From Lutjanus erythropterus (lineage: Eukaryota; Chordata; Actinopteri; Lutjaniformes; Lutjanidae): a stretch of DNA of 64,000 bases. Both the position numbers and the translations under genes were made by a program. The stretch's first letter is position 1. Each line of letters opens with the position of its first letter. The notes beneath the pieces were generated by a model. That model was given only the letters and a program-made list of their open reading frames with translations, was not told the DNA's origin and ran no database searches. This document shows, in pieces, positions 1 to 12,799 of this stretch. The DNA lies in NCBI GenBank assembly GCA_020091685.1, contig CM034613.1:4191878-4255877 (forward strand), given 5' to 3'.

Positions 1-365
1 CTTTGTATCCCCACCTCGTTTGCAGCGGTATCATGCGATAAAACGGTTTTGGTTTGCTATTCCTGCTTTCATTTATAATGCTACTCTTTCATAGCGTATA
101 TTTTGAATATTTTTGCCCACTTGTGCTTAAAGATAGTTTCTTCCACGTGCTATTTTATTTGAATTGAGTTTTGCTGCAAAAGTTTTGATTTGGGAACAAA
201 ACTTCATTATAAATGTGCCGCAGTTTCAGCGTAATTTGGATTAGCAATGGGTTGTTGTGCATGGTTTAAAGCGCACACGCACTCTTGCACATACGCACGC
301 GCGCATACATGCGCTAAGTGAAATTTGTCCAATTTGAGAGGAGTATTTTTGAGAATTTTTTTTAT

Positions 366-827
366 TAGGGCTACAATTAATCAGTATTTCTATTGTAAAT
401 TAATATGTCAAACATTTTCTTGATTAATCGTTTGGTTAATCTTGTCGGTTGTTTGTTGGTCCACATGTTTGGACCTATTTTTTAAGCAGACTGTAATGAT
501 TGTTCTGTCAATCTGTGGATCATTTTCTCCATTAATCACTTAGATATTTGGTCCATAAAATGGTGAGAAAATATTGACTGGTGTTTTCTAAAGTCCAAGT
601 TGACGTCCTTAAATGTCTTGCTTTGCCCACAACTCAAACATATTCAGTTTACTGCCAGAGAGGAGTGAAGAACCCAGGAAATACTCACATTTATGAAGCT
701 GAGATCAGAGAACTGGGACATTTTCTTTCTTCAAAAGACTCTAACTGATTAATCAATTGTGAAAATTTGGTGATTAATATAGTAATCGATTAATAATCAA
801 TTCATCCATTGATTGTTACTGTCCTAG
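366..827. mobile_element. hAT-like MITE, teleost CTACAATTAATC family, full-length-like copy
   Basis: Starts TAGGGCTACAATTAATCAG and passes through the recognisable internal blocks TTTGGTCCATAAAATGGTGA, CCACAACTCAAACATATTCA and TTCAGTTTACTGCCAGAGAG before ending in TAATCGATTAATAATCAA and a decayed right end (GTTACTGTCCTAG). Percomorph genomes carry this repeat in very high copy, from memory. Other pieces in this window: 9250-9400, 21115-21180, 22240-22360, 22610-22840, 26540-26585 and 53680-53755. Confidence 0.65.
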
Positions 828-1305
828 TTTTTATAGCCAATTAATGATCAAAAGGGAATCACTATGAATCACTGTCAGTCTTCTTACACCTTTTCCAAAG
901 TCAAATTCAAGCACTTTTCCAGAACATTCAATATGCAGTTTTAAGTTTTTCCGGCACCTTACAGCTGTAATAGTTCAAATAACATATTCATACAAACTAA
1001 CTTTTCACATAAATAAGATGTTATTGTGATACACCTAGAAGTATGTTTTGTGATAGGATTCTCCAGAGGGGTGAAAAATTAAAACACAGGGAACAAAGTT
1101 TCATGTTTCAAGTGTAAGTGGATTTGGCATCTCATATAGCCCGGTTGAGCCAATACTGTGGGTTGCCAGGTCTGTGTGACAAAACCAGGCCAATGGCAGA
1201 TCAAAACCAGCCCAACAGCCAATAAAACAAGCGCCTGCCGGTGGAGAGCATAAGCACATCATATTTGTGTGTGTTTATGTGGGCGTGCCTGTGATGTGCG
1301 CCAGG

Positions 1306-1780
1306 CAGGGCTGGGCATCGTTTATAAAACTGCAATACCAGTACCCTTAAAGTGCTACAGATACCAGTAGAGTACTTCATTCGATAGCCATCACAATGGA
1401 ATGGAAGCATTCCTTGAATAATCCTTCCCCATTTTAAGCATTTATTTTTAACAGACGCCTCAATTGTGTAGTATAGCCATGCAATACAAGGTTTTGGTGG
1501 CATCTTGGCACGCTGAACTGCCAACTCCGTCAAATACAACATGCTCACCACACCACAGACTGTATGGGTTGTAGCTGCTGCGGTAGTGGGCCAATCACAC
1601 GTTGCATTAAATGGAAGAAGCTTGTGGCAAGCGAAACCATACAAATTCATTTTTTTTGTAGATCTGGGTACAAAAAAGATTGGTTTGAGGTATTGTTTGA
1701 CTGGAGAAGTGTCAGTACTCTTCGTACTGGGTTATTTCAATTGATATCTTAAAAGTATAGAATACCAATACCCAGCCCTG
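1306..1780. mobile_element. 475-bp hAT-like MITE with terminal inverted repeats
   Basis: Left end CAGGGCTGGGCATCG, right end AATACCCAGCCCTG, which is its inverted complement with few mismatches. Flanking octamers GCGCCAGG (1298-1305) and TTGCCAGG (1781-1788) agree at 6 of 8 positions, fitting the 8-bp target duplication of hAT transposons. No transposase frame remains. It sits inside an older repeat bounded by inverted GGGTTGCCAGGTC copies (near 1161 and 1880). Confidence 0.65.
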
Positions 1781-3387
1781 TTGCCAGGTCTGTGTGTATA
1801 CGTGCTTAATAGGTCAACCCAACCAACAGACAAAAAACCTACATCAACAGTTCAAAAACAGCCCAATTCTGCTGGAAAAACATGGACCTGGCAACCCTGC
1901 CAATAATTTTACATTTTTATCTAAATAACAATCTCTTCAGCCTTGTAGCATTTTTACAAGTTATTTTGAAAGTAGTGCTATTACGATTTCAAGCAATGTC
2001 AAGCACGTTGTCCAAAATCTGAGCACTTTTCAAACCTTGCAAATGCAGCATTAAATTCAAGTGTTTTCAAGGATTTCCAGCACCCGTACGAACCCTGTAC
2101 AGTCAATCATAACAACCAACCCTTTTTTCCCTTGTTGGAACGTTCAAAGAATGTCCTAAAATATGTACTTAAAATATTCTTTTGCTTCTTTTTCTGGTGC
2201 CCCCCTACAACCCACAAAAGGACAAATGTTGGTACCCCGACCCTAGCTTAAAAACCACACATTTTGTCAAATGTGTTCATACAACGCATTTCTTTTGTTT
2301 GAAAAATTTAAAGAGCCGGTGGTGAGGTTTCAAACGAGGCATGTTTATAAAAGGTAGGCGAGTTTCTCCAGCAGGATGGGAGGGGGGGCGGGTGAAGGAA
2401 GGGAGACTGTGGAGAGACAGTTGGCTCTTGACAGTGTCATTAGGGTTGTGGTTGGTTGTCGAGTGTCTATGTAGTATGAACTCCATGCCAAACTCCATTC
2501 AATCATCTGGCAATTTAATGTGGCTCTACTTTATGCAAAAAATGCACGCCTCATTCTGGGACTTCTGTCTCCAGGGGTTAAGACCTTAAGCTATGCATTC
2601 CATGTAGCACTTAAATTGATTAAATTGAAACTTTTAGGCTTAGTTCAGGCTGCTGATTGCTGCTACCTACCACAGTGGAATGTGGTGGAATGATCATAGG
2701 ATTAACAGGCGAGCTACAAAAACTTGCAGGCCACATTTAATAGTTCTTAGATACTACTTGAGATATTTCACTGCAAGAAAACAGCTGAAATAACAGCATC
2801 TTAGCATACAATAGAGGAACATTCTTATGTTTTCTCAGTTCAGTTGGCTTTATTGGCATGACTGCATATAATACAATGTTGCCAAATCTCTCTTTCTGCT
2901 CTTAAAGTTGTCATAATGTTGTATCCTGAAATGCCCCCTATGACTAACTGTGTAGCAGCTCATTGTAAAAGAATGTAGCTGGTGCTAACATTAGCATTTA
3001 TGTATTGTTTTCAGCTTTTTGACATAGCACACTGTTATGTAACTCCATTCCTTGTTTTCTAGCATTGTGACCTTAAAACAAGTCTGGTTTTCATTACCTC
3101 AGTGTTGCTAGACGACGGGTCCAGATACATCAACAACACGTATTATCTTGTATGCTCTAGTGAAACATAAAATAAGGGATCAGAAGTATTCTTAGAATGT
3201 CAATAATTCTAAGAAATTCTGCTGCTAGCTTCTGCTGGAGCTACTCTCTTTACTGTAAAGCTTTCCTGTTGGGTATAAACACGGAGGTTCTATTGTTGTC
3301 TCGACATGATTCATTTAAAATTATATAAAAAAAAAAAACTTTCACTTTCTAGACTTGCTATTACCTAGAAGAAGATCGGTAGATCTA

Positions 3388-4115
3388 CACTGTTAGAAAT
3401 AAAGACGCTAACTGGAACCAGAAAAGGGTTCTTTGGCTAGTCCCCATAGGATAACCTGTCTTTGTTCCTAATAGAACCTTTTATAAAGGTTCCACTTAGA
3501 ACAATTTCAGAGAGTTCTATCTAGAACCAAGCATAGATGGGTATACCTAGAGCCATCTGTGAGTGGCTTCACCCAGAACCCATAAGAGAGGTTTTCTAGA
3601 GAACCCTTTTATGGTGTAAGCCTCTCTGGGTGTTCTCTATAGAACCTTTCCACCAGGATGCCAACAAGAACCCAGCCAAGGTATTCTACAGAAAACTTAT
3701 TTATATTCTAAGAGTTTTATCTAGAACACATCAAGAAAGTTCAGACGAGAACCTTTTTATATTCCAGGGGCTTTATCTAGAACACACTCAGGGAGTTCTA
3801 CAGAGAACCTTACTGAGAACCTTTTCATATTCCAAGGGTTTTATATTGAACACACTCAGGGGGTTCTACTGACAGTCCTTTTATATTATGGTACAAAGAA
3901 CCCATTACCGACCCTTGATGAAAGAGTTCTTCAAGGATTTCAATAATCCTTAAACTATTTTTTTCCAGAAAGGGTTCTTTTGATGAACGCTTCCACTTAC
4001 AAAGAACCCTTGACAAACCCTTTCTTCAAAAAAGAGTTACTCAGAAGCAAATGTTTCCTGGTAGAACTTCAGCCCCTCAGGCAGAACCGTTTTGGAACCC
4101 TTATTTGTAGGAGTG
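3388..4115. mobile_element. Foldback repeat packed with AGAACC / GGTTCT motifs
   Basis: Ends CACTGTTAGAAATAA on the left and the inverted complement of CACTCCTACAAATAA on the right, so it looks like a transposon with imperfect terminal inverted repeats. The interior is built of AGAACC and GGTTCT pieces. Between about 3705 and 3890 there are three tandem units of about 60 bases, recognisable by TTATATTC...TTTTAT.TAGAACACA...GTTCTAC. Similar repeats exist in fish genomes, but I cannot name the family. Confidence 0.55.
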
Positions 4116-4829
4116 CACCTCAGTCAGTCTAACTCAGTCAGATCACCTTTCTGGTTTTGGATTAGACTTCTCAGCCTGCTTGACTAATGGTTTGAAATTG
4201 ATCTGTAAACATATATCTATATTCATAGTCCACCCACCTCGGCAGCTTTATTAATAAAAATCATTAGAAGCATTGCAGATTCAGATCAGATTTCCCAGCT
4301 CTACTAAAGCTGCCAATGCCCAGTCAGATATTACCACAGTCCAGGTCAACGCTGCAGCCAGAGGTTTCCCAACATGATCCTGGAATGACAACACAAATGC
4401 TCCATATCTTCAACGTCTCCTGCTCGCAGCAGTGAATGGAGTCCTACAATAACAGGACCTCCACTAGCAGCTGCAGGGTATCAGGTAGCCCGGCGGCGCT
4501 TCTCTGCCTGGCATTTGGTGAGGTTCTGACAGACATCCATTGTGTGGAGGGGTTGTAATCACATCTCAGCGGCACACGAGAATGTAGAAGAGCATGTTTT
4601 GGTTTTGGATTTGGACAAGGGTTTAACTCGTGAGTTTAAGACAACCAATATGCAGCTATTTAATAGATGATAAACCCAGCTAGTTTACCCAGTTCTCCAG
4701 CTTTTTTGGCTTACATATTTTTGTTTTTATAGAAATGAAGAGAATACTTTTTAGAGGGAAAATCATTAATTTAATTATTAATTAGTTAATGCTTTCTTCT
4801 TTTTTTGGTTTATATTGGAGGTAGTTTGA

Positions 4830-5660
4830 CTTGTAATTAGAGACAACTAATTTCCCTGTTGATTGAACAGAAATTTGAAATTTAGACTGTTTGACTAATC
4901 TCCCAGTCTCAGTTTTATCCCACTTTCCGCCTTGCTGGTTTACATTTTTGCAGGAAGAGGGGGGTGGGATGACTGTGATCTGCTTCATCTTTTGGCCAGT
5001 GGCAGCATAGAATTCTAAGGCTGGATTATACTGCCAAACGGATGAGAGATGTGCCGATCTGATATTTGGCATCAGTCTGATACCTGGCCAAAATCACTGG
5101 ATTGGAAATCTGGAGAGGTGGGGCAAAAAGTAGAATGCGATATGATCTATATACACTGTCCCGTAAATGCAGAACTAAACTTAAGATGCATCCATAAATT
5201 ATACTAATACTAGCTTAGTTATTTAAGAGTGGGATAAAGACTGTATTGGATTGCTATCAGCAGATACTCAAGGTTGCCGTGTTGGAATCTTGTATAGGAT
5301 ATGTAAAGTGGTATGTGAGCCATCCCTAAAACAGAAGTGTACTGGACCACACATGGACATAGTAGTTCTGTTTATACTCCTTTCTTGAATCTGTTAGGAG
5401 GATGCGTACCACACATGCAAGTTAGATTGGTCTCTACAGGACAGGTGCGGTGGTATGTCTGTAGACAAGTCAGCGTGGTCACAACTAATTGATGTCCGCA
5501 CAAAGCCGATGCATACATCTACTGATGATGAAATTTAGGTCACGTGGAAGAAAAAAAAAGGAAAGTGTAATATTGACTAGACAGAACAGTTTATTTGTTA
5601 AACTGATGAGTATTTCTGGACTTTAATTGATTAGTTGACTAATCATGCATATCTCTACTT
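4830..5660. mobile_element. Diverged relative of the 24296-25059 hAT-like element
   Basis: ACTAATTTCCCTGTTGAT (4848-4865) and TAGACTGTTTGACTAATCT (4882-4900) repeat the left part of the 24296 element. GATTAGTTGACTAATCATGC near 5630-5650 resembles its right part. The middle is different, so the boundaries are approximate and this may be a related subfamily. Confidence 0.35.
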
Positions 5661-6129
5661 ATAATGATTGAGGCCTCAAAGTTTAGGCAGCTTTGTACTA
5701 AGTGAATATTATTGCTTTTGTCCATGTTCTAAATTCTGAAGCAGCTAATGACAACATAGTCTTACCCTTAACCATTTCTTAATGCAAAAATATTCACTGT
5801 GGACCCATTAATATGTTCTTTACACTCTTGAAAAATCTGAAACAAATACAAATATTCATGGGACACATTGAAATGAACCAGTTGCAATCTAAACTTTTGT
5901 TGTTATAAAAGCTGGTGTTTGAGCTCTGAGAAGGCCAATTGATGTACTGCTTTTCTCTCCCCATTGACTCAAGCTGATAGTAGTCTAAGCAAGCTACATT
6001 GACGAGTCAAAGACCCCTTTCAGCAAGTCCTTGCTCAAGAACTCTCCCACTTATGGGGAGCCATGTTTTGGGGGCAAAAATACACAAGTGTTTAAGTGTT
6101 TATTACCAGTTATTTTTGCAGCTTTCCAC

Positions 6130-6590
6130 ACGGAAACCCTGAGTCGACGAGCAATTAATTGGGGTGTGTGTGATGTGGGCAGAACGGGTACACGGTGTCA
6201 CCGTTCTGGCCCACTTGGCCCATTTGGTACTGCTTTAGAGTTGGGGGTCGCTTTCCCTCAACGAAAGCCCATTCGCCCCAATGATGATTAAACTTTAAAA
6301 GCTTTCATGTGTCAGACGTGCGAGCCCCTCCTTTTTGGTGGTGGTGGCTGCGGTGGTGGTGGTGGGAGACGGATCCCAGAAGTGGAGAGGGGAGATGAGG
6401 AGAAATGAGTTTGTAATCTCTGCCTCCTTCCCTCCAAAGCCGGCCTGTCAGTAAGCTGGCATGCGGGAACTGGGACTTTAATTTCGGGCCGACTAATCAT
6501 AGCCCTCCCGTCCTTCCCCCGTGTCAATATCCATCTGGAAAAACACAAGGAGAGGGACGGGGATCCTGGGCCAAGCTCGAGCACAATTCA
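6130..6590. promoter_or_regulatory. Candidate non-coding block with GGTGGT run
   Basis: CpG-richer than its surroundings and without recognised repeats. Includes a (GGTGGT)-type run near 6338-6365 and the AT-rich core GATGATTAAACTTTAAAAGC (6280-6301) with homeodomain-like sites. Assigned only by composition. Confidence 0.2.
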
Positions 6591-9500
6591 GAAGACTCTG
6601 CTGCATGCCAAATAGGACAGTTTCATATGGTTTCAACGCAACTGGCAACCAGCTATCGATTTAACATCATCAACCAAGTATTCACATTTGGAGTCCTGCC
6701 TCAAAATGTAAAACTAACAATTGAAATAGTCCCATTTAGTCTTGGTGTTGATGGTTACCTTGGTAATTTAGGTCCATTAAGACAGGATAATTTCTGATGA
6801 GCCTCACCAGGCATCGTTAATAGGCTTGTTGTTGTAATAGGATGAGCCTGTTAGCTTGTTAGGCTGTCCATCTGTCTTGGACAAAGTTTTTAGGATTACA
6901 AGACCAAAGCTGCGTTGGTGGCTTGCCATGATGGGATTGGGTGTGGTGTGGCTAATGTAGCGAGGGTGATGTGGGCTCACACAGCAAGAGGTCCATCAGA
7001 TTAAGGGAAATCCCATCATAGAGACAGCACCAACAACAAAGGACGAGCTGAGGAATAGGTTTGGACAAAAGGACGCACTTATGAGCACATGACATGTTTG
7101 CATGTGCAATTTTCATGTGTTTACGCAGTGTTCTGACGTGTGTTTGGATCTCTCATTTAGCCACACACGCTTAAGCTCACACAGATGCCCATGTGGGTGT
7201 GTCTGGTGCCGGGGGTGCTGCGGTCTGGTAGTGTGGGTGAGATATAATGGGGCTTGATAGATGAAAAGGCTTTGAGCTGTCAGTCACTGTCAGAACTCTT
7301 TGAGGCTCTAAAGATAAGATACTACTGGCATAAGTTCAGAAGACAGAATGTTAAGCCAGTTCTATTAATTCTGTCAGTACTCAAGATCTCAAGCCTTCCC
7401 ATGGGTGCATACTATATGTTTGCCTGGCTGGAGTTAGATGTGTTGCTCTGCAGAGGAAGTGAATGACTTTGAGAGATGATGAAGATGAGGATGTGGTGAA
7501 GGGTGAACTCACCAAAATCCAGTTTTTAGATAGAAAATTTCAGGGTTCTGCATTAACCACAGCCCGTGGCCACAAAATGTTACTGTGTGGCTAGTAAATA
7601 CTCCATGTAGGTGCCTAAGATTTATCCCCGTACTATGAGCCTTTGCCAACATGTTACAGTTCCACAAACATCCTGATCCTTCACATCTTTTTGTTCAACA
7701 TTTTCTGCAAATAGCGAACAGTACAGTACAGTACTCAGAGAACATTACAGAAGAAACACAAATGGGAGACTATGAAAAACCAAAATGGCAACAAAAAGTT
7801 AAGAGTGACTGGAAGCAAGAGTTTAGTGACTAGAATACAACACTAGATGTAATGTACTGCAGCGTGTGCCGCCAGTTACTGGTAATTGTGATGCAGTCTG
7901 GTCCCAATTATGCAACTGTTCTGCAGTAACACCAAAAATCTGTAAAAACACTAATCACAATTGTTGTTGACTTATTTTCTGTTTCTGTGTTGCAACATGC
8001 ACAATAAAGAGTACATCTGTACAAATCTTAAATTCCTATCTAGACACAATCATCATTTTTGATGCAAGCTAACTTAAGGCCAAGAAGCTTTGTGGTTGTG
8101 TGGATAAAAACTGGCACCAATAACACTGAATCTGATATTATGACATTTAGGAATAAACTGTATGTTGCATGGATTGCTTGACACCTGATGCACTGATACT
8201 TATCTGGTAGATCAGATCAATGCATCCACAGCTGCAGTTTCAATTTCAGCACCCTGCTCATCTTGGTTTGGTTAGTATGTCATCGGTGAATAAATGAATG
8301 ATCCCATGATGGCTTTGCAACTTCCATCACCCCACTAATGAAAAAGTTCTGTTCATTGTGTCACTCATTTCTCACACCCAGGCAGCTACCATTTCCAGTC
8401 CAATCAAGGAAACCACATGTCTTCTATTCCCACTAGGAGATAAAATCCCAAAGCCGGAGCGTCTTTAGACTTCCCCTCCTCCCCTTATCCCCATCTCCCT
8501 CTCCTTGGCCTGTGGTTTTTAGCTGAGCACCCTCTAATTATCTTTTTAAAAGAGATACCAAAGGCAGCATCATCGCTATCCTCAAACACTATCTGTCTCT
8601 AGCTTGGTATTGGACAACCCCTCTGTCCCCCTTCTTCTCTCATATCTTCTGTAAACCTCCGTCAGCACTGCCCTATCCCACCATCTCTAACCCTTTCTTC
8701 TCCTCCCTGCCTTCAGATCAGGGTTTTGCAGATGTGTGTTTGCGGTCAGGACAACATCTGCTCGTACGGTAAACCACCTGTACTGTTCGATAGCAATCAG
8801 CCTCGCTCTGTGATGTTCGCTTGGCATGTCCAATGGAACGAAGAAAACACACAAACCTCATAATTACAGACCTGAGAAATGGGGAGAGAGCGAGACAGCT
8901 TGTCTTTCATCATAAACTAATGCAGCATCGCCCGTCCTCTGATCTGTTCATAACTCTCCCTCTCTCTTGGTGTTCGTCCAAGTAGAGGCTTTACAAATCC
9001 TTCAAGAAACATTTATTGCACAACTTTCACAGCTTTTCTGAGACTGTACTGGTACATAAGGCCCACTATAGAAATAGAAAAATGCACAAGATGTACTTAA
9101 AGTCATAATAAAAATGCAAAACAGGGTTCAACATTAATGTTTTTATTCACTTGCCCGGTTGGGCTAGTGGGCCAGTGAGTAGAAACTGGCATATTTATTA
9201 GTGCTTATCAAATGAAAACAAAGACGCATGTTAACTATCATGTTTAATCTAGGGCTGCAAAGTCTATAAAATGTCAGAAAATGTTGAAAAATGTTAGTCC
9301 TTGTTTCCCTATTTAAATGTTTTGTTTTTGTCAGTTCAAAACCAAAGATGCTATGTTTAATAAGATGATAAACAGAGAAAAGTATTAATCGATTGATAAT
9401 CAAACAGGCTAGAGTTACTAGCCTGTCATTGGGGCAAGCAGGCAATCCTTGTTGTTGAGCCCTACAGATGAGACTGAGATGATGTTTTTAAAAGTCTTTC

Positions 9501-10199
9501 TTTGTTAGATCACAAGTCCAACACTCAAAGACACGTGATGTGACAAGAAGGGGTTTGGAGTTGTAAATGCTTAAATTTCCTTTTTTTTCGTGAGTGCTTT
9601 AAGAACTTCTTGACTTTTGAGGCGTAAAAGCTGAGCTTCAGAGTTGAATGTTGACCTTGGAAACTGTAGTTGAAAAAGATCTTTAGCTTTTCTGGAATGT
9701 TCACCCATCATAACATATGATCTTTATCAGCAAAGATATTCAATTTGTATGGGTCTTTTCACACCTCCCTCATTAAGCCCAGGCTTTAAGACTTTTTAGT
9801 TTGATTTGAAATAAAATTGCAGGTGTGAAACCACCCCAGGACAACAGTTTGGACCCAACAGCTGAACCCTGGTCTGACAGAAAGTGGTGGTCTGAGTATA
9901 TGATCCGTAACCCTAACCTGGTGTTTCATGTCCCTAAACTTACCCAGATCTTAACCACAGCATTGTGACATCATTAAACACAATTGGGCCTAGGTTGTAC
10001 AATGTGCACAATAAAGGAACACCGCCTACAAATCTTGTGAGAGTTTTGCAAATCTCAGGTTGCCTTGAACCAGAAAAGGGATTGACTTGACTTGTTGATT
10101 AATCGACTACATGTGATTTTTGTTGAAATAGTTCAAGCAGGCTAACCCAGTTTTCACTGATAAGCCTTTGTGTGTGTTGGTGCTTATGTACTCACGTGT

Positions 10200-10520
10200 C
10201 TGCTGTGTTTTGGTGGCTCACTGGAGGCAGTAACCATGACGATGCCAGACCGTAAACCAACCTCAATTAACAAAAACCACCATCTTACTGTAACACTCAA
10301 GCCACAGTGCAATTAAGTTTCCCAGAACCACAGAAAGTGCTCACCGACGATGATTGGGCGGTTGGCTCATTAAGTGGTTTGGACTTGTCATGCATCTGTT
10401 GGCTACGTCAGCAGTCAGTTGCACCTGGAGGAGGCGTCTACGGCATCACCTGCAACAGAGAAGCGCACCACGTTCCACTGCTAAGCTGTGGCACCTGGAC
10501 TTGCTTTTTGCCAGTTTTCG
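10200..10520. promoter_or_regulatory. Candidate regulatory block with clustered E-boxes
   Basis: Non-repetitive, GC-richer than its surroundings. CACCTG at 10422-10427, 10447-10452 and 10492-10497, TACGTCA at 10404-10410 (CRE/AP-1 like) and ATTGGGCGG near 10353. The density of short sites is suggestive only; conservation would decide. Confidence 0.25.
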
Positions 10521-11819
10521 TTTCCCAAACAAATTTAAAGTCAGTTTTCTTTTTTATCTGACATGGCGTGCATTAGAGACAACAAGCCAACTGCTGATCT
10601 GTCTTCAGATGTGGATTTGAAGATGTTCTGTAGCTTTACTGTAACAGATTGTGGCCTCTAATTATATTTACAAAAATAACTACCTGAACAGGTCATTAGT
10701 CAAGCTCTGAGTCTTGTCTGTATGAAAACATGTGAGGGAAAGAAATGCAGATGATTTCCTGTATGGGTTGCCCTAACTGGATTGTCTTGCTTTTATTTCT
10801 AGTTTTTAACCCTTTTAAATATTTTTTTGCACAGGTTTTACCCCCATTATGCTTATGGCAATGTCATTCCATGTTTTATCTAGGTATGTAATATATTCTT
10901 ACTATTGGAATAAATGAGGGTACTCAGAAATGCTGTTATTTGGCATGCTATTGGTAGTTGGTTCATGTTCTATTGCAGTTTGGAGGGATAGAACACTGAG
11001 TGTCAGTGTTGCAGATATGGTTTGAAATATTGATATTGACACTGGCTGAAACTTGAGACTCCCTAAAAGCCTTAACAGCAAAAGTCTGGGAGGTCTTCGG
11101 AGAAACTGTCACTTGCAATTGTCACTCAAGTGCCTTTTAAAAGGTAGTATGTCCATTATTCATTATTCACATAGCAAAACATTTATTCAGAAATGCTGGC
11201 ACAGAAAAATGTTGTTGTGGTGTTTTCTCTTATTTTGCCATTGAGTACTCGGTTGTTTCTGGTAAGCCCTTCTTCCATGAGTGGTCCTGTTGTAAATGGT
11301 TCTGGAATACTTAACATATTTAACAGTCTTAAAAAGCAATGGGTCTTTTTTTCATTTTGAAACCTTTCTTGAAAATACAGACTCAGTACGCATGAAATTG
11401 GTAAAGTATGTTCAAGAGAAAGCAAAGTTCATTGCTTGATAACTTTGGATTCAGTTCTGAAAAGCTGAATCAGAATAGCCATAGGTAAGGTGACTTTTTT
11501 TTTTATTTGACTTTTAAGATATTTGTTAACTTGTTACATCCTTTATGTAGTTTACGTTGTTTTCCCCTCATGTGTTTTTCGTTATTTTCATCTCGTTGCA
11601 TCTGTCACGTGTGATATACACTGATGGATCGGACTAAGGAATTGTCTTTTCTGTGTTGCTGCTCCATCAATTTAGGGTGAAATTGGTCTTTATGTTGGGA
11701 ACGCTGTGCACAGTGATGCAAAATAAAAAATAATAATTGCCTTAAACAAGCCTGTTTTGAAAATGTGTCGAAAGTACAGATATTTGTGTTTAAATATACG
11801 TAGTAAAACTAAAAAGTTG

Positions 11820-11905
11820 TGAGAAAAAGTAAATACTCAAGTAAAGTACAGATATCTGGAAAATTTACTTAAGTACAGTAAGTACATTTACTTCCCATGT
11901 CTGTG
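11820..11905. mobile_element. Fragment of AGTAAAGTACAGATA repeat family
   Basis: AAGTAAATACTCAAGTAAAG, TACAGATATCTGG and TTTACTTCCCATGTCTGTG are typical of a teleost hAT-type MITE end. Relatives are at 24170-24295 (continuing at 25060-25080) and 58290-58422. No coding content. Confidence 0.5.
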
Positions 11906-12799
11906 ACAGAGTGATTTGCCTGAATGTATTTTTTGTGGAAATACTGAAACAAGCAAAACCGTGTTGAAAAAAAAAAAAAGAAATTTTCCTTTTCATTTGT
12001 AAACCCTCACTTATCCAAGTAAACTGACAAAGAGCCTGTGATGACTGATGATGAGTGGCGTGGCTTTATGATGATGATGACTTGTAATTAGCAGGACACA
12101 TTTTCTCAAGGGAAAAACCAAATGTGTTCAGTCAGTGAAAGAAACTGGATTTACTTAAATAATGTGTGTGAGGCCGCAGAACCACAGATATTTGATGCTC
12201 AAATGATGACGCATGGTCTTTTGTGTGTGTGTTTTTGGAAGGAGATCGTGACCTGAAAGCTTGTCAAATGTCCAGACTAAACACATCACTGTGTTAAAGT
12301 GTTAAAGACACTGTTGGTAACAAGAAACAGACACCTTAAACACACACCCGGAGTGGGATAGCATCTGTCAGTGTGCCGTCAATCACAACAGCTGTATTCT
12401 GGGAAGAGGGCCTCCTCCCTCTAACCTGGCTAAGCATTTTTGCACCGACGACAACAACACCAGAGCCTCAGGGTCTCGAGTTCTCTCTGAGACCCAAATA
12501 TGACCTCGTTGCCTCGCACAAATACACACACACACACCTCACCCAGGAAAGCCCCCTTTGTTCTGAGGTCCGGGAAGTGTGAATACCTCACAGTGAAAAC
12601 ATCCCCCTGACATGTCTAGGTGTTTTTAGTGGGTTTGTATCTGTGTGTGTGTGTGGGATTAATTGTATTTTTTGGAGGCAGCGCCTATCATTTGTCATGC
12701 AAGCTGAGTGTTGACACAGCAGATGTGGTTAAAGGCAAATTATGCTGCGAGGAATACATCTCATGTACAGTAAATACAATTGAAAGTGTTTGTGTGACA

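Noticed and set aside
1201..1650. Minus-strand open frame of 149 codons, the longest in the window
   Set aside because: It crosses the boundary of a MITE with inverted ends and has no recognisable domain or coding bias.
6312..6584. Minus-strand open frame rich in proline
   Set aside because: Proline run comes from the GGTGGT tract; no other support for a protein.
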